From Gnetum montanum (Eukaryota; Streptophyta; Gnetopsida; Gnetales; Gnetaceae), in contig MNCI01030368.1 in the NCBI GenBank assembly GCA_015680685.1, positions 37,221-101,220 of the forward strand: a stretch of DNA of 64,000 nt. Reading direction: 5' to 3'. Of the stretch, positions 1-11,387 are shown one piece after another (the stretch's first letter is position 1; each line of letters begins with the position of its first letter). The notes under the pieces are model-generated. The model worked only from the letters and a program-made list of their open reading frames with translations, was not told the DNA's origin and made no database searches. The position numbers and the translations under genes are program-made.

Positions 1-355
1 AGATAAATAAATAACAAAGTGAATGCTGTAATGATGAAGTAATCTCGATCTTTATTGCTGGTCATGTACGTGTCCAAGTACGGCACACTCGAATAAAGAC
101 ACCGTACAATTACATTCACCACACTGCGGGCAGACACGGGAAAAAAATCTAACTTTGGAGGGATCAAACTGCCAGAGCTTCGTTACTTCTAAATTAGATG
201 TCAAATGAGGGAGAGCTACCTCTTATTTATAGAAATTGCAACTGATTGCGATATCGTGTACCATGATATATCGCATGTGTGATATCGCGACCCATGATAT
301 AATGTGGGTGCCTTAAGGCGACCGCTAGCAATATGAGCAATTTCATGTCTCATCA
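1..355 (-). repeat. Partial LTR of the A/E family (H)
   Basis: This is the distal part of a minus-strand LTR cut by the window edge. Read on the minus strand it starts TGATGAGACATG at 355, has a TATA-like CTATAAATA near 225-235, and aligns in order with the LTRs of E (28965-29809) and A (27995 onward). U3 holds three GATATC-type palindromes at 249-256, about 265-274 and 281-290. It keeps many CpG sites that the A and E copies have lost, so it is probably younger and belongs to an element that continues left of the window. Family membership is fairly sure; age is inference. Confidence 0.65.
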
Positions 356-656
356 GAACTCTAGGAAATTTTTCTGACATTTTAAATGTCTTAGCATATC
401 TTGAAAAATATTCTTTTGTCTTGTAGACTTTATTTTCTCATTAAGACTTTGTGTCATCTCAGATCGGCATCATAGCTCTTGTTTTGATAACTTAGCTCTT
501 GTTTTGGCAACTCAACTCTTGTTTTTCCAGACTCATCTTGTAACTTTAAAGCTCATGATTATGCTCTTATCATGTTCTTCCTTAGCCCTACAAGATCATA
601 AGCACATTTTCCACATTCTTCATTTTCCAAGGTTTTGACATACTAAAAGGTCAACA
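356..656 (-). repeat. Piece of an F-like copia LTR (Q)
   Basis: Read on the minus strand from 656, this begins TGTTGACCTTTTAGTATG and then GTCAAAACCTTGG, closely matching the first 40 bases of the F LTR at 28785. It also has three spaced copies of an AACAAGAGYT motif (near 470-525). It is interrupted at 355/356 by the H LTR, so the rest of Q lies outside the window. Q separates the internal part of A (657 onward) from H. The LTR start is well supported; the remainder diverges strongly from F. Confidence 0.5.
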
Positions 657-779
657 TAGTTGTGTACCTACAATACTTATACTTACACAATGGTTGTAGT
701 ATAGATGTTTTTGCTCATCCAATTATGTAAGTATTACTTACAAGGAAAAATTATATGCATTATTCATGATGTGAAATGG

Positions 780-1650
780 CTTAGATTAATTTGCATCTTG
801 TAGAATTGAAGTTTCTACAAGTTTATTCTTTAGAAGTTTGAATGCATGATCATATTTATTGGTCCACTCAACTGATGATTTTTTGTTTGTTATCTTCAAT
901 AGTAGCTTTGCAATTTTTGAGAAATTTTTAATAAATCTTCCATAGTAGCATGTATGTGTAAGAAATGATTTGACATCTTATATAGTTTTGGGCCTTTGTA
1001 TTATCCTTTATATCACTCTTATATTCTCTAGATTCTTCTCTATTTTCTTTTCTACAATCTTATGCTTAGGAATAATATCTTTCTAAATCATTAGATGCTT
1101 TTTGTATTAATTAAGTTTGATATTTATTTCAACACTTGCTTTACATGGTCTAATGCTTGCTCAAAATGAAAATCATAAGTGAAGAAGTTATTTATGAAGA
1201 CTTCAACACAATTGCCAAGTTGCTACTAAAAGATGCTTAGGACAAGGCCTTGAAAGGTTGCAGGTGTATTACAAAAGTGAAAGTACATCCTCTTATATGT
1301 AAACTTTTCCCAAGAACTCATGAATTTTATCTTCACTTGGTCTTCTAAGGCTATTTGAATATTATAATAGCCATTGTAGTCATTTAGAAAGTTGTAATAC
1401 ATGTGACTTACAATGGTGTTAAATACTTAGTTCTTAAATGATAACAGAAATTGATCTTTGAATATGACAATGTTCAATAGTAAAAAATCTATACAGATCT
1501 TCCATTACTTGTATTTATTTAATATAATAATGAGTGGGCTCACCCACTTACTATCTACTATAGGGTAGATCAATCCTACTTTAAGAATCTTCTTACCTCC
1601 TTAACTACTTTAAGTTTGGAATTTAATCTTCTCTAGGGATTTCTTTTAAA
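780..1650 (-). pseudogene. Reverse transcriptase remnant of A
   Basis: RNA-dependent DNA polymerase of a Ty3/gypsy element, decayed. Translated on the minus strand, the start resembles LNSKLK, followed by LIYPIVDSKWVSPL, ICIDF and a CNTPATFQ motif, all typical of Athila/Tat RT. The catalytic box, normally F-M-D-D, reads V-F-I-N-N-F at about 1184-1198, so both metal-binding aspartates (codons at 1187-1192 on the plus strand) are asparagines. Several stops are present. The product cannot be active. Confidence 0.8.
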
Positions 1651-2285
1651 CTTAATGGTAGGATCTATGTAGATTTTACGCTAGCATATGCATTGGTCAA
1701 TACCTTTGATTTCATCATATGACTAGGTAAAGGTTATTGGCCATTTTTTTACTACTTTTAGAAGCTTTTGTTTTTGTCCTTCAATGAGCTTGGCATTCAC
1801 AATTACTAGTTTTCCATTTTTAAGAACACATATTCAAGAGATTTTGGTATTGTTTTTGACTCTAAGGATTCTAAAGATTTTGAAATCTCCCCAATCAATG
1901 TCTATTTCTTATAGATTCTTTACATTGGAGAGTGTATTTTTGGATTACTTCATCTCATTCATCCTATCTGTATGGGCATTTGCAAGGGTCTTTGATAGTT
2001 CCATGCATATGATGAAAGTGCAATGCTCTTTTGAAGTCAACCAGTGGGTGCCATCTTGCATTGTGATTGCTATGTATAGGCACCTTTGTACATTCACTGG
2101 TTTGACACTTGACCTACATGATGTAATAGTTCTACTTGATATAGCTCAAATTTTTTGCATGTAGTTGCATCTTATGTTACTGTATGTGGTGCATGGACCT
2201 CTCTTTTTCTCTATTATTCCATGCTTATTTTTGTTGGAAATTTTTAAAGATAGGTTTTTGATTCCTAGCTTAGCATCAATTGTGC

Positions 2286-2560
2286 TTAATCACTCTCTTC
2301 TCTTAATGATGGGAAAGATCCCTTACAATTATCCACATAAATCATTAAGAAATTAGTAGGGTATGGCCAATTACTAATGGTGATCATAATGTCTTCTACC
2401 AATCCTAAGGGAACAATGATGGCTTGGTTTGCAAGGTCTAACCTAATGTTGCATTTCTTTAGTGGTGGTAGATTGTATTCCTTATACATTTTTTGAGAAA
2501 TCAAATTGACTCTAGAACCTAAGTCTAGTAAAGCTTTACATGGTGTATTTCTTACAATCT
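2286..2560 (-). pseudogene. Retropepsin remnant of A
   Basis: Aspartic protease domain. A 72-codon open stretch (2504 to 2286) contains NLPPLKKCNIRLDLANQ followed by VPLGLVEDIM. It matches the E protease (32360 to 31990) over its whole length. In the plant Athila/Tat group this segment follows the active-site D-L-G and precedes the domain end. The active-site part lies just upstream on the minus strand (about 2505-2560), outside the open stretch. It is a remnant only: no start or full domain is kept in one frame. Confidence 0.7.
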
Positions 2561-2859
2561 GAAAATAAATTAAGGGACTTCTTAAATTATTTTTCTTTTT
2601 AAAAATGAATTTCTACTTTTATCTAGTTTTTTATTTCATGAGTGAGCATGACCATTTGTACATTGGGAGCACTTTGGTTTGAAGGTGACTTGGATATTAT
2701 TTGGGAAGTTGTTGATATTAGATGCATAATCATAGATGCCTATGAAGGTTTGGATGAATTATTTAGCTTGAAGAATGACCAATTTTAAGGCCTGGACTTA
2801 GGAGTACTTTGGTTGTCACCTACTTGCAAATTTAATGCTCTTATGGCATTCTTTTGTTG

Positions 2860-4093
2860 AGGCTATTGAGGGATTTATCCTTGCATCAACATAGTACATG
2901 GCACAGGATTCAAAGCATGAGGATGAGAGTGTTGTAGAAGATGAGGAGCATAGGTGGAAGAAGACTTAGTTCATAAAGTGGCAAGCCTATGGTACTCTGG
3001 TGGATAATAATGGTGAGAAAAATATGAGTCATAAAAATGCTAGGAGCTATAGGTTGAACATAATAATTGTAAAGATTAGGTTGACTATAGGGATATTGTT
3101 GTCTTGATGGTGACATCTCCCATGAATGTGGGTTTTATCATTGCTAGTAATACACATGAGATTTAGGTGAAGGCTTACTTGAATAGTATTGTTGTTGATG
3201 GGAGGATTACCTATAGTTACCATAGGGATAAAGTAATCTTCTTGGGGATAATTCTTGATAACATTTGGATTTAATGCATAAGCCCTAGATTCTTGTAAGT
3301 GTGACATTATTAGATAACAAACTTTTAGAGATTTGTACTGGCAAAAGTCATAGCCATCATCATTTAATTTAGAGTCTTTAATCTCCTTCACTACAACTAC
3401 TTTTTCTTTTTGTTGATGGTAGTTCTTCCTTACATCTCTTTTCTTCCTTTTATTCTTGTCCTTCACTCTTCCTTGTTCTAATTTCTCTTATATAATCTTT
3501 AGTATTGTTTGAAAATTTTCATTAATGGAGTTCCATAGCTTATCAAACTTTATAAAAATTTTAGTAACTAAGTTTTGAATAAGTAAGATCTTTCTCTACA
3601 CTACTTCTTCTAGTGATGCTTCTTCATTAGGTTCATTGAGACATACCTCTTTCTTGTAGATTGAGGGATCTTTATTGTACTCCTCTGCACTCTTTCTTTT
3701 GTTCAATTTATCTTCTTCTTTTTCCACTTCATCAATAAGCCTTTGAATTTAATAGGCTTTCATCTTTGACAATTTTGATTGAGCATAGACCCTAAGAATT
3801 TTTCTTATTTTATTTCTAAGTGCATTTATGATCTAGCATAATTATTTCCTTTGAAAGAAGCCATTGCTTTGACATTTTTGAAGGAGAAAGAAGTACTTAC
3901 CTAGGGCTACATTAAGGGATTTATGATTCCTCTACATCCATCCTTGGAAATTCTTCCTTAAATTGGATAACCTAGATCATGTTTGATATTTATCGTTATA
4001 TAACTCAACATCGTACTTCATTTCCTAATAGATTTAGGTTCCAAGGACTAGTACTAATTTTTAGCTTTTTTGACAAGTGTCCTTGGGAAATGG
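2860..4093 (-). pseudogene. gag remnant of A
   Basis: The C-terminal half of a gag gene. The stretch 3466 to 3047 encodes a lysine-rich segment, then a region with cysteines at a former zinc knuckle (DFCQYKSLKVC) and the motif HLQESRAYALNP. The same HLQESR-YALNP motif occurs in E at about 33080-33120, which fixes family and frame. Downstream on the minus strand the sequence is proline- and tyrosine-rich. The N-terminal gag part is separated by the insertions of B and C and resumes at 26815. Confidence 0.7.
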
Positions 4094-4455
4094 TGTAGGA
4101 ATACCTTTCTTGATTTCCTTGTGATTTGTCCTACAAGTTATTTTTGTAGGTTTTTGGCTTGAGAGAGATGTCTTGGAAGTTCATGAGACATCTTGATTGA
4201 TACTAGAGGTTTGACAGTGGGATGTCCCAAGTTTAGATGTGATGTCTTGGTTAGGAGTAGTCTTCTTATGTGGGATGTCTAGACTATGATGGGATGTTGC
4301 ATGTGGGATGTTCCAAATGTTGGTGGGACATTCCATGTACTAGTGGGACATCCTGGCTACATGCTAGATTAATAGTGAGATGTTTGGGGTTTCCAAAAGA
4401 TGTTCTAGATGATGAGGAAGAAGCTTCAATAAACATTACGATGTGGAAACATTTT
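4094..4455 (+). repeat. 5' LTR of B, truncated
   Basis: It starts TGTAGGAATACC and aligns with the 3' LTR (9058 onward) for about 360 bases. Beyond about 4455 the two diverge: the rest of the LTR, the primer-binding site and the leader are missing, and gag begins at once. The segment holds a cluster of GGGAYRTCC-like motifs (for example near 4220, 4273, 4290, 4330 and 4350). Confidence 0.7.
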
Positions 4456-5640
4456 CCTTCCAGATGATGGTTTCTCAATTGGATGAAATCAATGCAAAGG
4501 TGGATAGAAATGTTGGTCCTAGCCATATTCTAACCCAAAAAGATGAAGAGCATGTACATTTAGTTGAACAAGTTTCACAACTAGGTGGAGATGGAGTAGA
4601 TAAAGAGGAAGGAAAATCTAGCTATGGGAGTGTAAGAAACCATCAGCCAAAACTTCTAAGGGGAGGGAATCCTATTTCTCAAATAAGAGCTTTAAGAACA
4701 CCACTAGTGTTCAATTCTTCTTCAAGTAAGCTTGATGATGATGATGAGGCAAGGCTTGCAAGAGCATTTAGAAATGTAATGCTTCTGTACATAGAGTTGA
4801 AGAATTTTAATGGTGTAGATGATACTAATGCTTTTGCAAGTTGGCTGAAGGCACTTGAGAATCATTTTCAATTGGAATAGGTACTGAATAACTTGAGGAT
4901 ACCTATTGCTAAATCCATATTAGAAGGTATGAATTTTGCTTGATGGAAATAGAAATCCTAGGATTATGAAAGATGAAATGGTCAACCTATTAGAGATTGG
5001 AATATGATGAAATACAAGTTAAAGGATAAATTTGAGAAATCTCATTAGAGACAAGAAACCATTATGAAGTTAAAATTCTTGAGGCAAGGTGAAAAGGATG
5101 TTAAAGAACTCTACATTGAATTTTGTGATATATTCCAACAAGCTATGATAAATAGGAGAAGTATGAACAAGCTTTAATCTTTTTAGGAGGTCTCAAAATA
5201 ACATACCAACAAGAGGTATCGTTTTATAAGCCATAAGCCCTTCATGAGACTTATAATTTGATATTAAATGTTAAGAGGAAATTAGTTGGATTTGGAAATA
5301 GGAGCAAACAAACTTCCAAGGAAAAGGAGAAGGGATCTAGATTTGAAGAGGTATCCAAATACAATTATAAAGATGAGGAGGGTAGCCAAGACAAGAAGAA
5401 TGCAAGAGGTGATGAGAAGGGTAAAGCCAAGAAGGACCAAAGCAAGGAAGGAAAGGATCAAGGTAGTAGCTCATCAAAACTATAGTGCTTCAAATGTGGA
5501 TAATGGGAACATAAGAAATGAAATTTTCTACTTCATAAGGGAGCCAAGGAAAAATATGTGCAAACTATTGAGGTGGAGGAGACATCGAGCCAAGCTCTTC
5601 AAAGAGGTAATTCTAATTCTCCAAAAATTGAAGATGTTTC
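4443..5640 (+). pseudogene. gag remnant of B
   Basis: Capsid/nucleocapsid gene. An open stretch from 4443 to 4880 contains a low-complexity N-terminus (DDDDEARLARAF) and the plant chromovirus gag motif FNGVDDTNAFASWLKALENHF. After stops, frames continue with EKDVKELYIEFCDIF and a lysine-rich tail (5258-5485). A zinc knuckle of CX2CX4H form starts at 5486 (C-F-K-C-G, stop, W-E-H) and has lost its last cysteine. The original start is uncertain because the leader is deleted. Confidence 0.75.
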
Positions 5641-5699
5641 TTAATTAAATTCTTTTGCATTCATGATGAATGTAAATAGAGAAGATCATCTTTTTTGAA

Positions 5700-6090
5700 T
5701 TGGGGCTATTTTTTTGCTTACTAGAGAATCGATTCATGTTTTGATTATTGGGGGAGCCCAAGAAAATGTTATTTCTTCTAGGGTAGTTGCTGGATTGGGT
5801 TTGGTAGGTGATCCTCATCCTAGACCATATAAGATGTATTGGATATCTAAAGATTTTTCCAAAGAGGTGAGGGAACAATGTACTTTGAAATTTAAAATTA
5901 GGAGTTTTCATGGTGTTGTGAAGTATGATGTGCTTGCAATAGATTGTGTTAATGTAATTCTTGGTCGAAATTGGAATTTTGATAATGTTGCTTAGTTTGA
6001 TGGAGCAAGAAATATGTGGAGTGTTTCTATACCTAATGGAATCCATGATTTGATTCCTATGATAAATGAACAAGTGAGGCAGTAAAACTC
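5700..6090 (+). pseudogene. Retropepsin remnant of B
   Basis: Aspartic protease domain, recognisable from ENVISSRVVAGLGL, HPRPYKMYWISK, and the domain end DCVNVILGRNWNFD. The chromovirus active site is L-I-D-G-G; here it reads L-I-I-G-G (HVLIIGGAQ at about 5735-5762), so the single catalytic aspartate is gone. The rest of the domain is open for 93 codons (5714-5995), which makes the loss of the key residue the more notable. Confidence 0.8.
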
Positions 6091-6289
6091 ACTTAATGCT
6101 TCTTTAATCCTTCTAGGGAAGAGGGAATATATTAAGAAACATGATGAAATTGACTTTGAATTTGATGTTATGACAATATTTGCTACTAACCATGATGATG
6201 TGCTGGCTGAACTTCCTATAGGTGTGCTAGGCTTGAAGGAAAAAGTTTCCAAGGTGTTCAAGGGGGAATTAGATGAACTACCATTGATG

Positions 6290-7010
6290 TAGAATATAAA
6301 ACATTGACTTTATTCTTGGTGCTAACATTCCAAATGAGAGAGCTTACCTAAAGACACCAAATTAGAGGGTTGAATTGCAAAGGAAACTAGAGGGATTACT
6401 TGTAAATGGCTTCATGAGGGAATTCATTTGACGTTGTGTAGTTCTAGTGGTTCTAGTGCTAAAGAAGAACATTGATGAATGAAGGATATGTATTGATTCC
6501 AAGGTAATGAACAAGATAATAGTGAGGTATAGGTTTTCAATTCCAAGGATGGATGGTGTCCTTAACAATGCTGAAACTGTTAGTAAAACTAATTTAAAGA
6601 GTGGGTACCATTAAATCAGAATTAAGCCTAGTCATGAGTGGAAGATAGCTTTCAAAATACTGGATGGATTGTTTGGGTGGTTGGTGATGCCATTTGGGCT
6701 CACAAATGCACCTGCTACATTCATGAGGTTAATGCAAGATGTATTGAAGGACTTGATTGGTAAGTGTTGTATTGTCCTTTTTGACAGTATTTTGGTGTAT
6801 AGCTCTAATAAGGAAGAACACTTAGATCACTTGAGGATGGTGTGCCTTAAGTTAGAGGAAGCATAGTTGGTGATCAACATGAAGAAAAGTTATTTCTTCA
6901 AGAAGGGAATCACATATTTGGGGCATGTGGTTTCTAAAATCCAAATTCAAATGGAAGTTACCAAGGTAAAGGCTATAAGGAATTGGCTAACTCTTAAGAA
7001 TGTTGGGAGG
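6290..7010 (+). pseudogene. Reverse transcriptase remnant of B
   Basis: All blocks of a chromovirus RT can be read with a few stops: [62 protein letters not shown], then SYFFKKGITYLGHVVS. The YxDD box is L-F-D-S at 6780-6788; the second aspartate has become serine (codon 6786-6788), so the enzyme would be inactive. Frameshifts appear near 7010 at the start of the connection region. Confidence 0.85.
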
Positions 7011-7059
7011 TAAGATCATTCCTTGGTTATGTAGGATTTTATAGATGGTTCATAAAACA

Positions 7060-7560
7060 ATTTAGTGGTATTTCATGACCTATGTTTTCTTTGTTGAAGA
7101 AAAATAAGGAATTTAGGTAGGATAATGAAACCCAAGGAAGCTTTGACTTATTAAAAGTAAAGATTACTAGTGAACTCATGCTTGCAATTCTAGATTTCTA
7201 GAAGCTTTTCTAGATGGAGGTAGATGGTGGGATACTTTTACAAGAAGGTAGGCCTATTGCTTTCTTTTCTAAAAAGTTGAATGAGTTAGGGAAAAAATAT
7301 AGCATATATGAGAAGGCATTGTATGCTATTTTTAAAGCAATCAAGCATTAGAGACATTACTTATTGCCCAAGGAGTTCATCTTGATGATGGACCACAAAA
7401 CACTTCAATTTCTAAACTCAAAAAAGAAGTTGAATGCAAAGCACATGAGGTGGTTTGCACAATTATAGGATTTTGGTTTTGTACTGAAGCACAAAAGTGG
7501 GAAAGTCAATGTGATAGCTAATATATTATCCTAGGTGCATGTGGTGAATTTTAGTGTACC
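7060..7560 (+). pseudogene. RNase H remnant of B
   Basis: Readable in one main frame with stops: SLLKKNKEF, EVDGGILLQEGRPIAFFSKKLNELGKKYSIYEKALYAI, HYLLPKEFILMMDHKTLQFLN, MRWFAQL, HKSGKVNVIANILS. These are the order and spacing of a Ty3/gypsy RNase H, including D in MMDHKTL. It joins the RT upstream and the integrase downstream as one former polyprotein. Confidence 0.8.
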
Positions 7561-7629
7561 TCATGTGGAAGGTATAGGTAATTTTGCTTTTTTGTATGAG
7601 CATGATGTTGATTTTGGGTAGGTTGGAGG

Positions 7630-8839
7630 AGCCTCAAAGAGCCATTGATGAATAGGGTAGACCAATGGAGGAACTATCATATTCAAGATGAACTATTATT
7701 TAAGAATGGAAAGCTATGTGTTTCTAATTGTGATTTTAGGAAGAATATTTTGTTTGAAAAGAATTACAATGGTATGGTAGGTCACATGGGCAGGGATAAA
7801 ACATTGAAACTTATGGGTAGGAACTATTTTTGTCCTGGTATGGTAATAGAAGTTTTAAAATTTGTGAAGGAGTGTTTGACGTTTTAGAAGTTCAAAGGAG
7901 GTAAAGGTGTGGATGGACACTATATGCCTTTTTGAATTCCCAAAGGTCCATGGCAAAGTCTATCAATAGACTTTTTGAGTGACATTGTTAAGACCAAGAG
8001 TGGGAACAATGCAATTTTGATTGTTATGGATAAGTTTTCCAAGATGGCACATTTTATTCCATGCAGAAAGGTGAGTGATGCTTCTCATGTGTTAATTATT
8101 TTTTCAACGTGTTGTGAATTTGTATGGTATTCCTTTGAATATTGTTAGTGATAGAGAATCCAAGTTTACAAGTCATTTTTAGAGGTTCCTTTGGAATATT
8201 TTAGGGATAAAGTTGAATTTTTCTAGTGCATATCATCCACAATTTAATGGGAAAATAGAGACGGTGAATAAATCCTTGCTAAACATATTAACATTTTTGT
8301 GTGATGGATAGCCAAATAGGTGGAAAAAATTATTATGTCATGTTGAATTTTTGTATAATAATGCTTTCCATGTTGCAATTGGTAAAGATCCATTTTAGTT
8401 GAATTACAAGTTTTGTCCAAAGATGGTGGATACTTTAAAGAGCTTTGATGGTGAAGCTCAAATTAGTGATGATTTTATGCAAGAGATGAGGGATCTTCAT
8501 GCATAATTAAAATCGAAATTTGAGAAGTAGACTGAATAGAGAGTGATCAAGAGGAATGAGGGTAAGAAAAAGCTTAATTTTACTATTGATGACTCGGTTT
8601 GTATGCACTTAAAGAAGAAGCGGTTAAGAGGTGTTAACTTCTCCAAATTGAAAGCCAAGAAGATGTGGCCTTTCAAAATCAAGGCTAAAGTTAATGATAA
8701 TGCTTTTGAGATTTATTTTCCAAAAAATGTTTGTATGACTTTTGTATTTAATATTTTAGATCTTGTGCACTATCATGAATCAATTGATGAGGAGATCATA
8801 GAGGATAGCATTGATGAGTTGAAGGGTAGTATTGATTAG
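7630..8839 (+). pseudogene. Integrase remnant of B
   Basis: DDE integrase. The zinc-binding region GMVGHMGRDKTLKLM is followed by VKECLTF then a stop, where the second cysteine of the HHCC finger should be. The core contains WQSLSIDFLSDIV, IVSDRESKFTSHF and HPQFNGKIETVNKSL, so the D, D and E residues survive. The C-terminal part is open at 8543-8839 (VCMHLKKKRLRGVNFSKLKAKKMWPFKI), the usual GPF/Y-type module, with no chromodomain after it. At least one frameshift lies near 8090. Confidence 0.82.
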
Positions 8840-9057
8840 TCTAAGCCTTCAATGGAGAGAAAGACAATCATACTCAAATGGAGGAAAGCTTCTAGCACTT
8901 GGTAAGTCAAGAGGCATGAATATTTAATCCATTAGGAGGATCAATCCTTTAATGATTCTATATGGATCTATGAGACTAAACTTGTTGAGTGGGGGATCAC
9001 TTATACCCATAATCCATTGTTCACCTGAGTTTACTTTTTGAAGGATGGGAGAGCTAG

Positions 9058-9955
9058 TGTTGGAACACTTCTCTTGATTTTCTTGTGCTTTGCCCTACAA
9101 TTTATTTTTGTAGGTTTTAGACTTGAGAGATATGTCTTGGAAGTCCATGAGATGTCTTGATCAAGACTAGACGTCTAATAGTGGAACATCCCAAGTTCAT
9201 GTGGGACATCTTGGCTAGGAGTAGTCTTCTCAGGTGGGATGTCTAAATTATGGTGGGACATTTCAAATGTTGGTGGGATGTTTCAAATGTTAGTGGGACA
9301 TTCCTAGCTACATGCTAATTAACAATGGGACATTTGGGGATTCCAAGAGATGTTCCAAATAGTGAGGACAATGCTCCAACATGTCATTTTGATGGAAAAA
9401 AATTTGAAAGACTCTATATCCTTGTTGAAAACATCTATAAAGGAAAATAGAAAGATTCCTAGGGTTTTGAATCTCTATAATTATGTATGTATCCATTCAT
9501 AAGAAGGAAAGGGAGATTATATGAGAAATAAGTAAGAGAAAAATGCTCTTAAAAGTCAAGAGCTAAGTAAGAGAGAGTAGGTGAGCACATTAGGTAAGTG
9601 AAATTGGTGATTATAGCTCAAAGATCAACATGTGGTGTGTTGGTCATTGTGTTCTATTCTTTTGTATCTCACTTGTAAGTTAAGATCTTAGTCCTGGGTT
9701 GTAGGATAGATTTCTATTGGTTGTGTCTTGCATTAAGAATAGTCATTGTGTGGTTGTAGAGCCTCATGCTCTACAATATCTATTGAGTGTGATAGGTTTT
9801 GAATGCTTGTGTTTTTTGTAAACCTTGTTTTAATCTTCTAACAAATTAATTAAATATAGGTATTTTTCTTATGTTCTAGCAAAAATTTTTATCTTTGCAT
9901 AATATTTGGATTTAGTGCATTGAAGGTGATTTAATTGTGAAGCGAACCTGCTCCA
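9058..9955 (+). repeat. 3' LTR of B
   Basis: Begins TGTTGGAACACTTC immediately after a purine-rich stretch (AAGGATGGGAGAGC, about 9041-9054) that is the likely polypurine tract. The first 360 bases match the truncated 5' LTR at 4094. The end is placed at CCTGCTCCA by the CA rule and is less certain. It retains one perfect AGACGTCT palindrome (9169-9176). Confidence 0.65.
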
Positions 9956-9981
9956 AAAAAGTTTTATCTTATACTAATCAT

Positions 9982-11260
9982 TGATGAAGCATCTAGTGGC
10001 AAATTTTTATGTTAATTATAAGCCTTGGATTTGGGAAGTATTTTGTATGCCTTATGTTTATAGTCTAGTAGGTTTGATAGATGTTGTTGGCTTTTCAAGA
10101 TGTATCCTTGATCATTGGATTACACTCTAAGGTTGCATGCATTATTTCAAGATTTTTAGGGCAATATTGCCTTCATTTGAATGTCCTAGGATCCTTTTAG
10201 CATGCCCATTCATGTTTTGACTTATACTTGGACTCAAAAGATGAAGTGTAATTTTTTTGGAATGATGCATTAACTACCCTACATCAATGCACCACCTATG
10301 TTAGTAGAGAGCCACTAATGCATCCTTCTTGTAGGCTTGGTTCATTTGTCTTTGCCTCTCATGTACCAAAGGTCAAAGGGGAACTACATTGACAATTCTT
10401 TGTTAATGCTAAGGTGTTGATGAATCCTCTCCATTGCTACACAAAAACTATAAATACTTAAGGTGAGTTCTTCCACAAAAAACATTTATACATAGATATT
10501 TATTGGGGTTGTGATGTCTAGTTGTGTGAAGAGCTCTTCCTCCATTGGATAATTTGATTTCCTTCCTTGTTTTGTATGTGTATTTTGAGTCATCACTTTC
10601 ACATGTGTAGCTAGACTCTATCAGAGTGCTTCCATGCTTAGCCTAGACGCATTTAATCGATGCAGTGTCACACATTTGTATGGTAAATAAAGCTTATGAT
10701 TTTCCCTCAATTTACCATTAACACTATAAACATTAAAATAAAAAAACATTATAAAATATTTAAACCATAAAAATATTTATTTAATTCATATTTTTATAAG
10801 TTGTGAGGATTCACCCTTATCTAAGGAGGTCATCGCTATATGACATGATGTTGGGCCATTGAGATTGTGACTAAAAGCCACTCTTATTACATTTTATGTG
10901 TGGTGTTGCACCTATCCATTGAGGGATTGCAACATGTGTGAGTGTATGTGAGCATTGCATGTATCTCCAAGAGGGATTGTAATGCATGTGTGTTTATTAT
11001 AGTTTTATTTTTATAATTATAGAATTTGTAAAAATCATAAAATATGAACATCATAAATATTTTCTTTAACTTTTCCATCGTGGAAACATGGGTTTGAATT
11101 GTAATATATGTACTATAAAATATTTTCTATTTATTGAATACAATAACATACATGAGTGTTCTTAGAAATCCACTCAGTATTGTCTTCGTAGCTTATGATT
11201 GTATCGTACCATGATTCAAATGATATATCCCTAGGTCTAAAATTTGTGAGACCCTTATCA
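9982..11260 (+). repeat. 5' LTR of C
   Basis: Starts TGATGAAGCATC and ends CTTATCA, one base before the primer-binding site. It aligns along its full length with the split 3' LTR (19903-20029 plus 25666-26814), which defines both ends. There is no ORF of note in it. Confidence 0.85.
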
Positions 11261-11261
11261 T

Positions 11262-11280
11262 TGGTGTCGTTTCTAGGGAA
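11262..11280 (+). other. Primer-binding site of C
   Basis: TGGTGTCGTTTCTAGGGAA is the decayed form of the TGGCGCCGTTGCCGGGGAA primer-binding site used by many plant OTA-clade elements. Four of the five differences are C-to-T or G-to-A. It lies one base after the LTR. Confidence 0.8.
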
Positions 11281-11387
11281 GGCATTGGTAAATTGCCTAG
11301 AAATACTTGCATAATCTTGATTTTAAACTTTATTTAAATTTAGTGTATGTTCACTAGCATTGTGTGCATGTTTTGAACACAAGTGAG

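Larger units (their letters stand above)
657..4093 (-). mobile_element. Ty3/gypsy (Athila/Tat type) element A, left segment
   Basis: Minus-strand internal region of the oldest element in the window, containing RT, protease and gag remnants in the order expected for a reversed gypsy element. It is collinear with E over 30.5-33.95 kb. It is interrupted at 4093 by B and resumes as a short scrap at about 9956-9981 and then at 26815. The RNase H and integrase end must lie left of the window, beyond Q and H. Frames are broken throughout. Confidence 0.8.
4094..9955 (+). mobile_element. Ty3/gypsy chromovirus-like element B
   Basis: Plus-strand element with a truncated 5' LTR, then gag, protease, RT, RNase H and integrase in order, and a 3' LTR. 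It sits inside the gag region of A: A reads CCTTGGGAAATGG up to 4093, while the homologous, uninterrupted site in E is CCTTGGGAATAG near 33900. I could not establish a clean target-site duplication. No chromodomain is seen after the integrase. All genes contain stops. Confidence 0.8.

Noticed and set aside
249-290. GATATC palindromes as a terminal inverted repeat of a DNA transposon
   Set aside because: They lie inside an LTR and recur in the same place in other LTRs of the family; no matching terminal partner was found.
1784-2164. 126-codon open frame on the plus strand
   Set aside because: It lies antisense to the decayed protease-to-RT region of A, is rich in phenylalanine and leucine, and resembles nothing known; it is a shadow frame.
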